A stretch of DNA of 24,605 nucleotides from Clostridiaceae bacterium. GTDB lineage: Bacteria > Bacillota > Clostridia > Oscillospirales > Acutalibacteraceae. Below the pieces are notes generated by a model, which saw only the letters and a program-made list of their open reading frames with translations, was not told the DNA's origin and made no database searches. The position numbers and the translations under genes are program-made. The stretch covers positions 1-24,605 of the forward strand of contig JAEDML010000001.1 of the NCBI GenBank assembly GCA_016303035.1, given 5' to 3'. Below are positions 8,013 through 16,399 of this stretch, in pieces (position 1 is the first letter of the stretch; each line of letters opens with the position of its first letter).

Positions 8013-8497
8013 TAAAAATACATTTTGCCTTCGTCAATATCGTCAAGCATAAGCTCGCCCATAACATCAACATCAAACGGCACTATAATAAATGTGCTGT
8101 TTGCCACCTTTTTAATATTTCCCTTGTTGGCATAGGCAACGCCGCTTAAAAAGTCGATTATACGGCGTGAGACCTCGCGGTTGGCGGCTTCGAGATTCAA
8201 AACCACCGTCTTTTTATCGTTAAGATGGTCGGCGATTGAGGAAACATCCTCAAACCTGTCCGGCTTTACAAGCACAACCTGCATCTGAGATTGGTTAAAG
8301 CTTACCGTCTTTGCATTTCTGCCGCCGCCGAGTACCCTCGGTGAAGAATCGCTCTTCTTAGCCGAAGAATAACTCTCGGTCTTTACTTTCTTTTTAGGCT
8401 CCTGCTCGCGCTCGGCCTCTTCCTCCTCGAACTCGTCCTCAAACTCGTCCTCTTCGGGAATACTCATAATATTCTTAATGCTGTCTAAAAGTCCCAT
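8012..8497 (-). CDS. sepF: Cell division protein SepF
   Basis: SepF anchors FtsZ to the membrane and bundles Z-ring filaments in many monoderm bacteria. The 161-aa protein has the expected parts: a short amphipathic N-terminal helix (MGLLDSIKNIM) that binds membrane, a strongly acidic linker (about 14-35, runs of Glu and Asp) followed by a Lys/Ser-rich stretch to about 65, and the globular FtsZ-binding core (about 73-161) with VVLNLE and RIIDFLSG. AAAGGAG lies 7 bases before the ATG. A 95-bp gap separates it from yggS upstream, the largest gap in the 15-gene run, so sepF may head its own transcript. It ends in TAATG shared with ylmH. Confidence 0.96.
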   Translation of the reverse strand: MGLLDSIKNIMSIPEEDEFEDEFEEEEAEREQEPKKKVKTESYSSAKKSDSSPRVLGGGRNAKTVSFNQSQMQVVLVKPDRFEDVSSIADHLNDKKTVVLNLEAANREVSRRIIDFLSGVAYANKGNIKKVANSTFIIVPFDVDVMGELMLDDIDEGKMYF

Positions 8498-8592
8498 TTT
8501 AATACTCCTTTGCGGGTTTATTTTTAATAATTACAGAATACGAAAGCAACGCAGATTTGCGTTATTTCTGCACCAAAGTTGCGGTAAAACAG
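8498..8592 (-). other. sepF leader / yggS–sepF intergenic region
   Basis: This 95-bp gap has no reading frame of note. On the minus strand it holds a 6-bp stem, AACGCA with TGCGTT (8563-8548) and a 4-base loop, and a competing pairing in which TCTGCGTTGC pairs with GCAGA and GCAAC upstream. No long T-run follows, so it is not a clear terminator. I find no convincing sigma-70 promoter; TTGCTT near 8550 lacks a well-placed -10. It could be an internal processing or regulatory site. Confidence 0.3.
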
Positions 8593-9312
8593 TTAACTTT
8601 CGGCATTGTAAATTCTTTTGCCGAAAAGCGCCGTGCCTACGCGAACAATATTGGCGCCCTCCTCAATGGCAACTGCGTAATCGTCCGACATTCCCATTGA
8701 GAGCATATTTATATTACTATTATCTATTTTTTTATGCGATATGTCAATAAACAGATTATACATTTTTCGGAAATATTTGCGATTTTCCTCAGGCTCATTG
8801 CACACAGGCGGTATTGCCATAAGTCCCCTGATGTTTATACCGTCCATTTTTGCTATCTCCACGGCCGATTCGGTTACCGAATCGGGAGTAAAACCCGACT
8901 TGCTTTCTTCAAGCCCTATATTGACTTCAAGCAAAATATCTATTTTCTTATCGGCCTTAATCGCCTGCTTTGAAATTTCCCTTGCAAGACGCAAAGAATC
9001 CACCGATTCAATCATTTCAACCTTATCTATAATATCTCTGACCTTGTTGGTCTGCAAATGTCCGATAAAATGCCTGTGTACGGGAGCTATATGCTCCTCC
9101 TTGCTTAAAAATTCCTGAACGCGGTTTTCGCCTATATACTCTATGCCTGATTTTATTGCATAATTTATGGTGTCACAGTCAACGGTTTTGGTAGCGGCGA
9201 GCAAAATTATATCTTCGGGCTTTCTGCCGGATTTTTCGGCGGCGGCAACAATCCTTTTCTTTACCTGTGCATAATTAAGGTCAAATTCATCAGCCGACAA
9301 TTTTTCCATCAT
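8593..9312 (-). CDS. yggS: YggS/PROSC-family PLP homeostasis protein
   Basis: A single-domain alanine-racemase-fold protein (239 aa) that carries pyridoxal phosphate and balances B6 vitamers and amino-acid pools; no clear enzyme activity is known for the family. The PLP lysine is K42 in LLAATKTV; other signatures are YIGENRVQE, HFIGHLQTNK and the phosphate-binding SMGMSDDY, followed by IVRVGTALFG. It starts inside the end of the HlyD-like gene (23-bp overlap), with two adjacent ATGs at 9312 and 9309; either could be used. The position upstream of sepF matches ylmE of the Firmicute ylm cluster. The last residues (KRIYNAES) end normally. Confidence 0.95.
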   Translation of the reverse strand: MMEKLSADEFDLNYAQVKKRIVAAAEKSGRKPEDIILLAATKTVDCDTINYAIKSGIEYIGENRVQEFLSKEEHIAPVHRHFIGHLQTNKVRDIIDKVEMIESVDSLRLAREISKQAIKADKKIDILLEVNIGLEESKSGFTPDSVTESAVEIAKMDGINIRGLMAIPPVCNEPEENRKYFRKMYNLFIDISHKKIDNSNINMLSMGMSDDYAVAIEEGANIVRVGTALFGKRIYNAES

Positions 9313-10504
9313 AAAGATTCTTTCCTTTCACAACTACTTCATCATAGAGCCTTAAAACAGTATCGGTGCTCTTCTGCTGTTCGCAAATAATATACGCATC
9401 ATTAGAATAAAGTACGTTTACCGGCACGAATTTAAGCTGCATTCCGTTAAGAACATACACGCCGGTTTTGGAATCAATAACGCGCAGAGCGCTTTTTGAT
9501 ACCTTTAATCCGCTGTATTCCGAGCTTATTATTTCCATATTCACCGACCGCATAGCGGCAATTTCGCTGTTCATCTGGTCGCAGGCGAAGATAAGCACCG
9601 CGTCGGAGGAATTATCCGAAATATTTATTTTCTTTACGGTAACGCTTAAATCAGGGCAGGATTTAACCGCCGTTCTGATTGTAAGACTGTCACCCTCCTT
9701 ATATTTAAGCGATTCGTTTATGGTTACCTTGGCGGCTATATACCACTCATAATCCGAAACAATTTTCCCGATTACCGTATCGCCTACCGTATCGGGCTGC
9801 ATATCCTTAATAAATTCAGGTGTTATTTGGCTTAGGTCGTCGCATTTAAGTACATTTTCATACCCGTCTGTAACCGAGACAAAATACCCCGACTGCGCCG
9901 CGTTTACATAGCCCTTTGCCGCAGGAAGCGACGCATTAAGCTCTGCAAGCTGAGAGTTTAAAGCGGCAAGCTGCACCGAAAAATCGCCGGCAACGCCGGT
10001 AGCCATCTGACGGCGGTTAATTGTAGACAGCAGTGAAGCGGCATAATCGTAAGACCCCGAAAAATTGCCTGCGGCGGAGTTTTTTACAAGCGCGTTAAGC
10101 CCGTCCTCCACTTTATTATTAAGCAGGTCAAGGTCGGTGGCTTCAAGGTTGTTATAGCTTTGAATATCTTCAATATCCGCAATCTGCCGCTTTACCGCCT
10201 CAATCTGACTTACGGTAAGAGAGGCCGTATCGGTCTCATAAATACTTGCGATAACCCCGTCCTTTGCGACGCGGCTCCCCTCGTCTGCGACAAAATGGAG
10301 CACGCCGCCGGCGTTATTTTCAACCAGAGTTTCGTTTCTTATAAAGATTCCGGTTATATTAAGTCCCTGTACAGCCGTGGAAAATTCCGCGCTTTGGGTA
10401 GTTATGGGCTTATAAAACGAGGAATAAAGCTGATGAATAATAAAAACCGACGCAATAAGCAGTAAGCATACCTTTAAAACGGTATTATTCTTCATTTCGC
10501 TCAT
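9290..10504 (-). CDS. HlyD-like single-pass membrane protein
   Basis: A 404-aa protein with one N-terminal membrane segment (about 10-27) after a short basic start, and the rest predicted outside. An N-terminal lipoyl/barrel-sandwich-like region (about 45-90, with GGVLHFVADEGSRVAKDGVIA), a helical stretch (about 95-205) and a C-terminal beta-rich part fit the periplasmic-adaptor (HlyD/RND membrane-fusion) fold. No ABC or RND transporter gene lies nearby, so an export role is uncertain. It overlaps miaA by 20 bp and yggS by 23 bp. Two starts are possible: ATG at 10504, or ATG at 10495 (MKNN), which sits at better distance from the AGGAGAGG site. It occupies the place where ylmD is found in other Firmicutes but is unrelated to YlmD. 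Its role next to division genes is unknown. Confidence 0.75.
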   Translation of the reverse strand: MSEMKNNTVLKVCLLLIASVFIIHQLYSSFYKPITTQSAEFSTAVQGLNITGIFIRNETLVENNAGGVLHFVADEGSRVAKDGVIASIYETDTASLTVSQIEAVKRQIADIEDIQSYNNLEATDLDLLNNKVEDGLNALVKNSAAGNFSGSYDYAASLLSTINRRQMATGVAGDFSVQLAALNSQLAELNASLPAAKGYVNAAQSGYFVSVTDGYENVLKCDDLSQITPEFIKDMQPDTVGDTVIGKIVSDYEWYIAAKVTINESLKYKEGDSLTIRTAVKSCPDLSVTVKKINISDNSSDAVLIFACDQMNSEIAAMRSVNMEIISSEYSGLKVSKSALRVIDSKTGVYVLNGMQLKFVPVNVLYSNDAYIICEQQKSTDTVLRLYDEVVVKGKNLYDGKIVG

Positions 10505-11432
10505 CCTCTCCTAAAAATTCATCTATCAGGCTCTGCGCCCTTTCAAAAATCGGTTCTTCATCGGCATAAAGCCATTTTATACGCGTATCGCGCCTGAACC
10601 AGGTAAGCTGACGCTTGGCGTAACGGCGCGTGCTTTGTTTAAGCCTTTGTGCCGCCTCTGCTATTGTACATTCTCCCTTTAAATAACCGTAAAGCTCCTT
10701 ATGGCCTATCGCCTGCATACCTCCGCTGTTTAAAGGGAGCGAAATGGTTTCTTTAGCCTCTTCTGCAAGACCGTTTTCAAGCATTTTATCAACGCGCAGA
10801 TTTATTCGGTTGTAAAGCCATTCCCTGTCGCGTGAGGTTACGCCGAGTATCAGATTATCATACCGCGGCTCATTCTGCCTTGAAAGCTTATTTTGCTCGG
10901 TAACGGTTTTACCTGTAAGTCTGTAAACCTCAAACGCGCGTATTATTCGGCGGCGGTTATTCGGGTGCAGTCTTGCGGCGGTTTCGGGGTCAAAAGCCGA
11001 AAGATGTGAAAGCATTTCTTCGCCGCCGACCCTTTCAAACTCATCGTCAAGCTCCCCCCGAAGCTTCAAATCGGTCTGCTCGTCCGCGAACTCTATATTA
11101 TCGGTAAGTGCGCTGATATAAAGTCCCGTCCCGCCTACAACCACCGGAAGTTTTTTTCTCGACAAAATTTCATCTATGCACTGCCTTGCCGCGGCAACAT
11201 AATCCGCAACCGAAAACTGCTGTGAAAGCGGAAAAAACTCGATTAAATGATGAGGTATTCCGCGCTTTTCGTTGTCATCAGGCGCGGCAGAGGCAATATG
11301 TATTCCCTTATAAATCTGCATAGAATCCGCGGATACTATTTCCCCGCCGTATTTTTCGGCTATCCTTACTCCGAGCTCGGTTTTACCGCTGGCCGTAGGG
11401 CCTGTTACATAAACTACCTTTTTATTGATCAT
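10485..11432 (-). CDS. miaA: tRNA dimethylallyltransferase (MiaA)
   Basis: It adds a dimethylallyl group to N6 of adenosine-37 in tRNAs reading codons that begin with U, the substrate MiaB then methylthiolates. At 315 aa it is full length, with the P-loop GPTASGKT (11-18), the catalytic-region aspartate in DSMQIYKG (36-43), VVGGTGLYI, and the C-terminal TRRYAKRQLTWFRRD tRNA-binding signature. The ATG overlaps the mutL stop by 4 bp (ATGA), so translation is coupled. MiaB, the next enzyme of the pathway, starts the same gene run, so both i6A-forming and ms2-adding steps may be co-expressed. The C-terminus is overlapped by the HlyD-like gene. Confidence 0.97.
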   Translation of the reverse strand: MINKKVVYVTGPTASGKTELGVRIAEKYGGEIVSADSMQIYKGIHIASAAPDDNEKRGIPHHLIEFFPLSQQFSVADYVAAARQCIDEILSRKKLPVVVGGTGLYISALTDNIEFADEQTDLKLRGELDDEFERVGGEEMLSHLSAFDPETAARLHPNNRRRIIRAFEVYRLTGKTVTEQNKLSRQNEPRYDNLILGVTSRDREWLYNRINLRVDKMLENGLAEEAKETISLPLNSGGMQAIGHKELYGYLKGECTIAEAAQRLKQSTRRYAKRQLTWFRRDTRIKWLYADEEPIFERAQSLIDEFLGEDERNEE

Positions 11433-13303
11433 TGTATCCTGCCGAACTGCTTTTCAAGCTCTCGCCTTTTAATTTCAAAGGCAACCGGTCTGCCGTGAGG
11501 ACAGTACATAATATCGTCGCTTGAAAGCACCCTTTTTGCAAGATTGAGCATTTCAAGGTCGCCGGTATCACTCCCTGCCTTTATTGCCGCCTTGCACGCA
11601 ACGGTATGAAAAAGATTATCCTCTCGCGCTATATTAACCGAGGAGGTGTCGGAAATCGAACCCGCTATTTCCTCAATCAGAAGTTGTATATTCTCTCCCG
11701 TAAGCGTAGGAGGAACCGCACGGACAATAACACTGCCGTTTCCGAAATCCTCGACCTCAAAGCCTGCCTTTAACAGCATATCGGTATTGTTTATTACGGC
11801 GTCATATTCACGCTTTTCAAGCGTTACCCTTACAGGCGTAAGCATAGCCTGCGACTGCGGAGTATGCTCGGCTTTAAGCTTATTAAACAATATGCGCTCG
11901 TGTGCGGCGTGCTTGTCTATAAGGAAAATACTGTTTTCCTTTTGGACAATTATATATGTACCGAAGGCTTCGCCGATAAGTGTTACCGGTATTTCCTCGG
12001 AAACTGTATTTTTTAAACCGGTATCTTCCTTTTGGGGTTCTGCCGTAGCTGCTGCCCTTTTCGGCTCCTCCTGCGTGTGCGCACCGTCATCAGCGGTTTT
12101 TCCGTAAAACACCGGCTTTTCAAAGTCGTTAAGCCGCATTTCGCCCTGCGGCGCTTTATTTATAAAGCTTTCTTTTTTAATTTCGGGCAGCTGCTTATAA
12201 ATCCTTTCGGCGGCGGTTACAGCTTCGTCAATATTCTGCTGACGGAACTGCTCTGTTGTCATACGCTCAAACGGATTGAAGGTGTGTTTTGAAATACTAA
12301 CCGCAGGTCGGCTGTCACCCGTATTAAGCGCATTTTTAACCGCGCCGTACACCGCGCTGAAAATTCGGTGCTCATCCGAGAATCTAACTTCGGTCTTTGC
12401 AGGATGAACATTTACATCAACCGCGTCAAACGGTACGGTTATATTTAAGACAAAACCGGGGAATTTGCCTATCATAGCGCTGTTTTTGTACGCCTGCTCG
12501 GCGGCGGCGGTTACCGTACCCGAACGCACGAGTCTTCCGTTAAGAAAGACAAACTGATTATTTCTCGTGGGTCGGCAGGCTACGGGCTTACAGGTAAGCC
12601 CCTCGACCGATATATGTTCAAATTCATAGCTGACGCTTATAAGCGACTGAGAAAAATCCCGCCCCAAAACGCTGTAAACAACGCTTTTGAGCTCGCCGTC
12701 GCCCGAGGTTGAAAGCAGCTGCTTGCCGTCGCGTATAAATTTAAAGGAAATTTCAGGGTGCGAAAGCGCAATTCGGTCTACCACCGACGATACCGCGTTA
12801 GCCTCCGATACATCCTTTTTAAGAAACTTCATTCGGGCAGGGGTATTATAAAAAATATCCCTCACTATTACGGTAGTACCGTCAGGGCAGCCGGCTTCAT
12901 CATAAAGGAGCTGTTTTCCGCCCTCGATAATATAGTGCGTTCCGAATTCACTGTCGGCGGTTTTTGTCAGCATTTCCACCCTTGCTACTGAGGAAACGGC
13001 GGCAAGCGCCTCGCCCCTGAAGCCGAGGGTCGCAATGCAGTCAAGGTCGACACCGTCCTTTATTTTACTTGTGGCGTGCCGCAAAAATGCCAGAGGAACA
13101 TCATCATGTGAAATTCCGCAGCCGTTATCGGTAACTCGCATATATGTTATACCGCCGCGCTGTATTTCTACCGTTATCTTATCCGCTTTTGCGTCTATTG
13201 CATTTTCAAGCATTTCCTTGATAACCGACGCGGGTCTTTCTACAACCTCGCCCGCGGCTATAAGCTCTGCAATTTCCCTCGGCAGAACATTTATTTTCGG
13301 CAT
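11429..13303 (-). CDS. mutL: DNA mismatch repair protein MutL
   Basis: MutL links mismatch recognition by MutS to strand incision and removal. At 624 aa it has the GHKL ATPase domain (NAID 35-38, DNGCG 59-63, GFRGEAL 94-100), the transducer domain to about 330, a variable linker to about 435, and the dimerisation/endonuclease domain. The metal-binding set is present: DKHAAHE (463-469), ACKAAIKAG (569-577) and CPHGRP (601-606). The endonuclease motif DQHA(X)2E(X)4E differs at two places: Lys for Gln at 464 and Asn for the final Glu at 474. QAMLTP (485-490) fits the beta-clamp-binding motif. The intact D and first E suggest an active latent nuclease, but that is inference. AAAGGAGG precedes the ATG, 15 bp after mutS. 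Confidence 0.97.
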   Translation of the reverse strand: MPKINVLPREIAELIAAGEVVERPASVIKEMLENAIDAKADKITVEIQRGGITYMRVTDNGCGISHDDVPLAFLRHATSKIKDGVDLDCIATLGFRGEALAAVSSVARVEMLTKTADSEFGTHYIIEGGKQLLYDEAGCPDGTTVIVRDIFYNTPARMKFLKKDVSEANAVSSVVDRIALSHPEISFKFIRDGKQLLSTSGDGELKSVVYSVLGRDFSQSLISVSYEFEHISVEGLTCKPVACRPTRNNQFVFLNGRLVRSGTVTAAAEQAYKNSAMIGKFPGFVLNITVPFDAVDVNVHPAKTEVRFSDEHRIFSAVYGAVKNALNTGDSRPAVSISKHTFNPFERMTTEQFRQQNIDEAVTAAERIYKQLPEIKKESFINKAPQGEMRLNDFEKPVFYGKTADDGAHTQEEPKRAAATAEPQKEDTGLKNTVSEEIPVTLIGEAFGTYIIVQKENSIFLIDKHAAHERILFNKLKAEHTPQSQAMLTPVRVTLEKREYDAVINNTDMLLKAGFEVEDFGNGSVIVRAVPPTLTGENIQLLIEEIAGSISDTSSVNIAREDNLFHTVACKAAIKAGSDTGDLEMLNLAKRVLSSDDIMYCPHGRPVAFEIKRRELEKQFGRIQ

Positions 13304-13318
13304 TTTTACGACCTCCTT

Positions 13319-15916
13319 TTATGAAATTGATTTTGCTTTTTCTGAAAAATCCGCAAGGAGAGAGAGCGCCTCTATGGGGGTAAGGGTATCGGCGTCTATC
13401 GCCTGAAGCTCGTGAAGAATATCGGTAGCGCCCTGAGTTTCAAGAGAAAGCTGAGTTTGCGGCGCGGCTGTCCTGTAGGTTACAACGCCGTCCTCCAACG
13501 TTTTTTTGAGGATTGCCTTTGCCCGAGCTATTACGGGTTCGGGTATGCCGCTCAGTTTTGCAACTTCTATACCGTAGCTGTCGTCCGCGCCGCCGCGCAC
13601 TATTCTGCGTAGGAATATTATGTCGTCTCCGCGTTTTTTTACCGCTATGTTATAGTTTTTAACGCCGCCGAGTTCGTTTTCCATTTCGGTAAGCTCGTGG
13701 TAATGCGTTGCAAACAATGCCTTAGCTCCAAGTCTTCTTTTATCAGCCACAAATTCAAGCACGGCGCGGGCAATTGACATTCCGTCATAGGTAGAGGTTC
13801 CCCTGCCTATCTCGTCAAGTATCAAAAGGCTGTTTTTGGTGGCGTTTTTAAGTATATCGGCAACCTCGCTCATTTCCACCATAAAGGTTGACTGACCCGA
13901 GGCCAAATCATCCGAGGCGCCGACCCTTGTGAAAACGGCGTCCACTATTCCAATTTCAGCCATTTGAGCCGGTACAAAGCAGCCTATTTGCGCCATTAAA
14001 ACTATCAGTGCAGTTTGACGCATATATGTCGATTTACCTGCCATATTAGGTCCCGTTATAATGGCACAGCGATTGTCTCCCCCGTCAAGAAATGTATCGT
14101 TTGATACAAACGGCGTACTTATCATCTGTTCTACTACGGGGTGTCTTCCGCCCTTTATGCTGATTGTTCCGCTGTTGTTAACAAGCGGACGGCAATAATT
14201 ATTGTCTGACGATACTGACGCAAAGGAACAGAGCACATCAAGCCGCGCAATTGCCGCGGCGGTGGTCTGAAAGCGAACAAGCTGTTCGGAAGTTTTTTTG
14301 CGTACATCGTCAAACAGCTCGTATTCAAGCTGAATTACACGGTCCTTTGCAGTAAGAACTCTGGTTTCAAGCTGTTTAAGCTCGGGGGTTATAAAGCGTT
14401 CGCAATTTGTAAGCGTTTGCTTTCTTATGTAATCCTCGGGAACACGGTCAAGAAAGGAATTTGTGACCTCGATATAATATCCGAAAACCTTATTGTAGCG
14501 AACGCGGAGATTTTTTATTCCCGTGCGCTCACGCTCCCTGTTTTCAATCTCGGCAATAAAATCCGACCCGTTGTTCATATCCGAGCGAAGAGAGTCGACC
14601 TCGCTGTTGTAGCCGGGCTTTATAAGACCGCCCTCCCTTACTGTTACGGGCGGTTCGTCGACTATCGCACGGTCGATAAGCTCCGCTATATCGTCAAGGG
14701 GGTCAATATCGTTATAAATCTGTTTGAGCATACGGCAGTCAGCCGCTTTAAGCAAATCCTTAATAAGCGGAAATTTGTGCGCCGTTGCCGAAACGCTTAT
14801 AAGGTCCCTTGCCGACGCGGTTCCGTAAACAATTTTGGTAAGCAGGCGCTCTATATCGCGTATTCCGCTTAAATATTCGGTAGCTTCGCCGCGAAGAATT
14901 GTGTTTGAAAAGAGCTCGTCCACGGCGTTTTGCCGCAGATTTATCTCGGCTATGTTAAGCAGCGGCTTTTCCGCCCAGCTTCGTATAAGACGCTTGCCCA
15001 TGGCGGTTTTTGTTCGATCAAGCACCCAAAGCAGCGAGCCCTTTTTGGATTTTGAGCGCATAGTCTCGGTGATTTCAAGATTCCGCACCGCCGTCATATC
15101 AAGCCGCATAAACTGCGATTCGGTGTAAACATCTACCTTATTTACCGATATATCTCCCGTAATTCCGGTTTCGTAAAGATACTGCAGGACTGCTCCCAGA
15201 GCCGAGGCGCAGGGACTGCCCTTTTCAAAGCCGATATTTTGAGTGCTTACAACCTTAAAGTGTTTAAGCAAAAGCGGCTCGCTTTTTTCAGAGTCAAAAT
15301 ATTCTTCGGTCTTTACGGTAACTGTTCCCGTATATCTGTTCTTAAAAAATTCGCAGAGCTCGGCATAATTCTTATACTCTTCAGATATAAGGATTTCTTT
15401 AGGGTTAAAGCGTGAGAGCTCGTCGATTACACGGGAAATATACTCGTCGCCGTCAACGCTCGTGACATGGCTTTCGCCCGTTGAAGCGTCGGTAAAGCAA
15501 ACGCCGGCAGCACCCTTTTTAAGTGCAACGGCCGAAAGATAGCTGTTTTTACCCTCTTCAAGCATTGTATCCTCAATAACCGTTCCGGGGGTGATAATAC
15601 GCACGACATCACGCTTAACTATGCCCTTTGCCTTGGCAGGGTCCTCGGTTTGCTCGCATATTGCAACCTTGTAGCCCTTTTCCACAAGCCTTGCTATATA
15701 CCCTTCACAGCTGTGATAGGGTATGCCGCACATAGGCGCGCGTTCTTCCTTTCCGCAGTCCTTGCCGGTAAGCACCAAATCGAGTTCCTCGGAAGCGACC
15801 TTTGCGTCTTCATAAAACATCTCATAAAAGTCGCCGAGTCTGAAAAACAGAATACTGTCCTGATGCTGTGATTTTATTTCCATATACTGTCTCATCATAG
15901 GTGAGAGCTCGGTCAT
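13319..15916 (-). CDS. mutS: DNA mismatch repair protein MutS
   Basis: MutS binds mismatches and small loops as a dimer and, with ATP, recruits MutL. The 865-aa protein has the mismatch-reading Phe-x-Glu motif (F30, E32 in GDFYEMF), connector, lever and clamp domains to about 560, and the ATPase domain with Walker A GPNMAGKST (622-630) and Walker B LLILDEIGRGTS (697-708). The signature FATHYHELTE is at 735-744. Near the C-terminus QLSLE (822-826) resembles the QLSLF beta-clamp motif but lacks its aromatic residue. Length and order are those of MutS1, not the MutS2 family. AAAGGATG lies upstream of the ATG. It follows the ylbF-family gene by 54 bp. Confidence 0.98.
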   Translation of the reverse strand: MTELSPMMRQYMEIKSQHQDSILFFRLGDFYEMFYEDAKVASEELDLVLTGKDCGKEERAPMCGIPYHSCEGYIARLVEKGYKVAICEQTEDPAKAKGIVKRDVVRIITPGTVIEDTMLEEGKNSYLSAVALKKGAAGVCFTDASTGESHVTSVDGDEYISRVIDELSRFNPKEILISEEYKNYAELCEFFKNRYTGTVTVKTEEYFDSEKSEPLLLKHFKVVSTQNIGFEKGSPCASALGAVLQYLYETGITGDISVNKVDVYTESQFMRLDMTAVRNLEITETMRSKSKKGSLLWVLDRTKTAMGKRLIRSWAEKPLLNIAEINLRQNAVDELFSNTILRGEATEYLSGIRDIERLLTKIVYGTASARDLISVSATAHKFPLIKDLLKAADCRMLKQIYNDIDPLDDIAELIDRAIVDEPPVTVREGGLIKPGYNSEVDSLRSDMNNGSDFIAEIENRERERTGIKNLRVRYNKVFGYYIEVTNSFLDRVPEDYIRKQTLTNCERFITPELKQLETRVLTAKDRVIQLEYELFDDVRKKTSEQLVRFQTTAAAIARLDVLCSFASVSSDNNYCRPLVNNSGTISIKGGRHPVVEQMISTPFVSNDTFLDGGDNRCAIITGPNMAGKSTYMRQTALIVLMAQIGCFVPAQMAEIGIVDAVFTRVGASDDLASGQSTFMVEMSEVADILKNATKNSLLILDEIGRGTSTYDGMSIARAVLEFVADKRRLGAKALFATHYHELTEMENELGGVKNYNIAVKKRGDDIIFLRRIVRGGADDSYGIEVAKLSGIPEPVIARAKAILKKTLEDGVVTYRTAAPQTQLSLETQGATDILHELQAIDADTLTPIEALSLLADFSEKAKSIS

Positions 15917-15945
15917 TTTTCAACATCCTTTCCGTTTCTGTTTCA

Positions 15946-15974
15946 ATTATAAAAAATTCAATTTAAGATACTAA
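15946..15974 (-). promoter_or_regulatory. Possible weak internal promoter before mutS
   Basis: On the minus strand a perfect TATAAT (15951 to 15946) lies 17 bases after TTAGTA (15974 to 15969), a poor -35 that overlaps the stop of the preceding gene. It could give mutS–mutL some expression independent of the miaB promoter, but the -35 matches only three of six bases. Confidence 0.3.
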
Positions 15975-16378
15975 TGGCATCCGCCGCAGGTAGAGCAGCT
16001 GCCGGTACAGCCTGCCGCGCTTATATCGCAGGTCTCGGGGTCTGCGCCCTCAAGGCACATAGAAATCAGGGTATTAACATCGTTAACCATACGGTCAACC
16101 TCGGCCTTAGCCGCGTTATACTCCGCCATAGCCTTTGAAGACATAATGCCCGAATAAACCTCGCGGAGCTTTTCGTTAAGCTCCTTTACCTTTTCGTCAT
16201 CCTTATTATCGGAGCCAATCTCATTATCAAGCTGCATTCTTATTAAATTAAATTCACCGATTGACTTTTGAAGCTCCTCGTCGCTGTCGTTTGCAAGCTT
16301 TGCTTTTGCATAGCGTATAAAACGCTCGTCCTGCTGAATTGCGGCGCCTAATTTTCTTGCCTGTTCAATAACATCCAT
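15971..16378 (-). CDS. YlbF/YmcA-family protein with cysteine-rich tail
   Basis: A 135-aa, mostly helical protein of the YlbF/YmcA (RicF/RicA) family. In Bacillus these form an Fe-S complex with YaaT that controls RNase Y-dependent RNA cleavage and Spo0A phosphorylation. The core is residues 1-105. The tail carries six cysteines at 108, 117, 124, 128, 131 and 134 and a final histidine, suggesting an Fe-S cluster or another metal site. Its place between miaB and mutS matches ymcA in Bacillus, though the Bacillus spore-coat gene cotE is absent here. An AGAGG site precedes the ATG, 21 bp after miaB. Whether it is the RicA or the RicF counterpart cannot be told from this window. Confidence 0.85.
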   Translation of the reverse strand: MDVIEQARKLGAAIQQDERFIRYAKAKLANDSDEELQKSIGEFNLIRMQLDNEIGSDNKDDEKVKELNEKLREVYSGIMSSKAMAEYNAAKAEVDRMVNDVNTLISMCLEGADPETCDISAAGCTGSCSTCGGCH

Positions 16379-16399
16379 TATAAAATACCTCTTTTTAAT

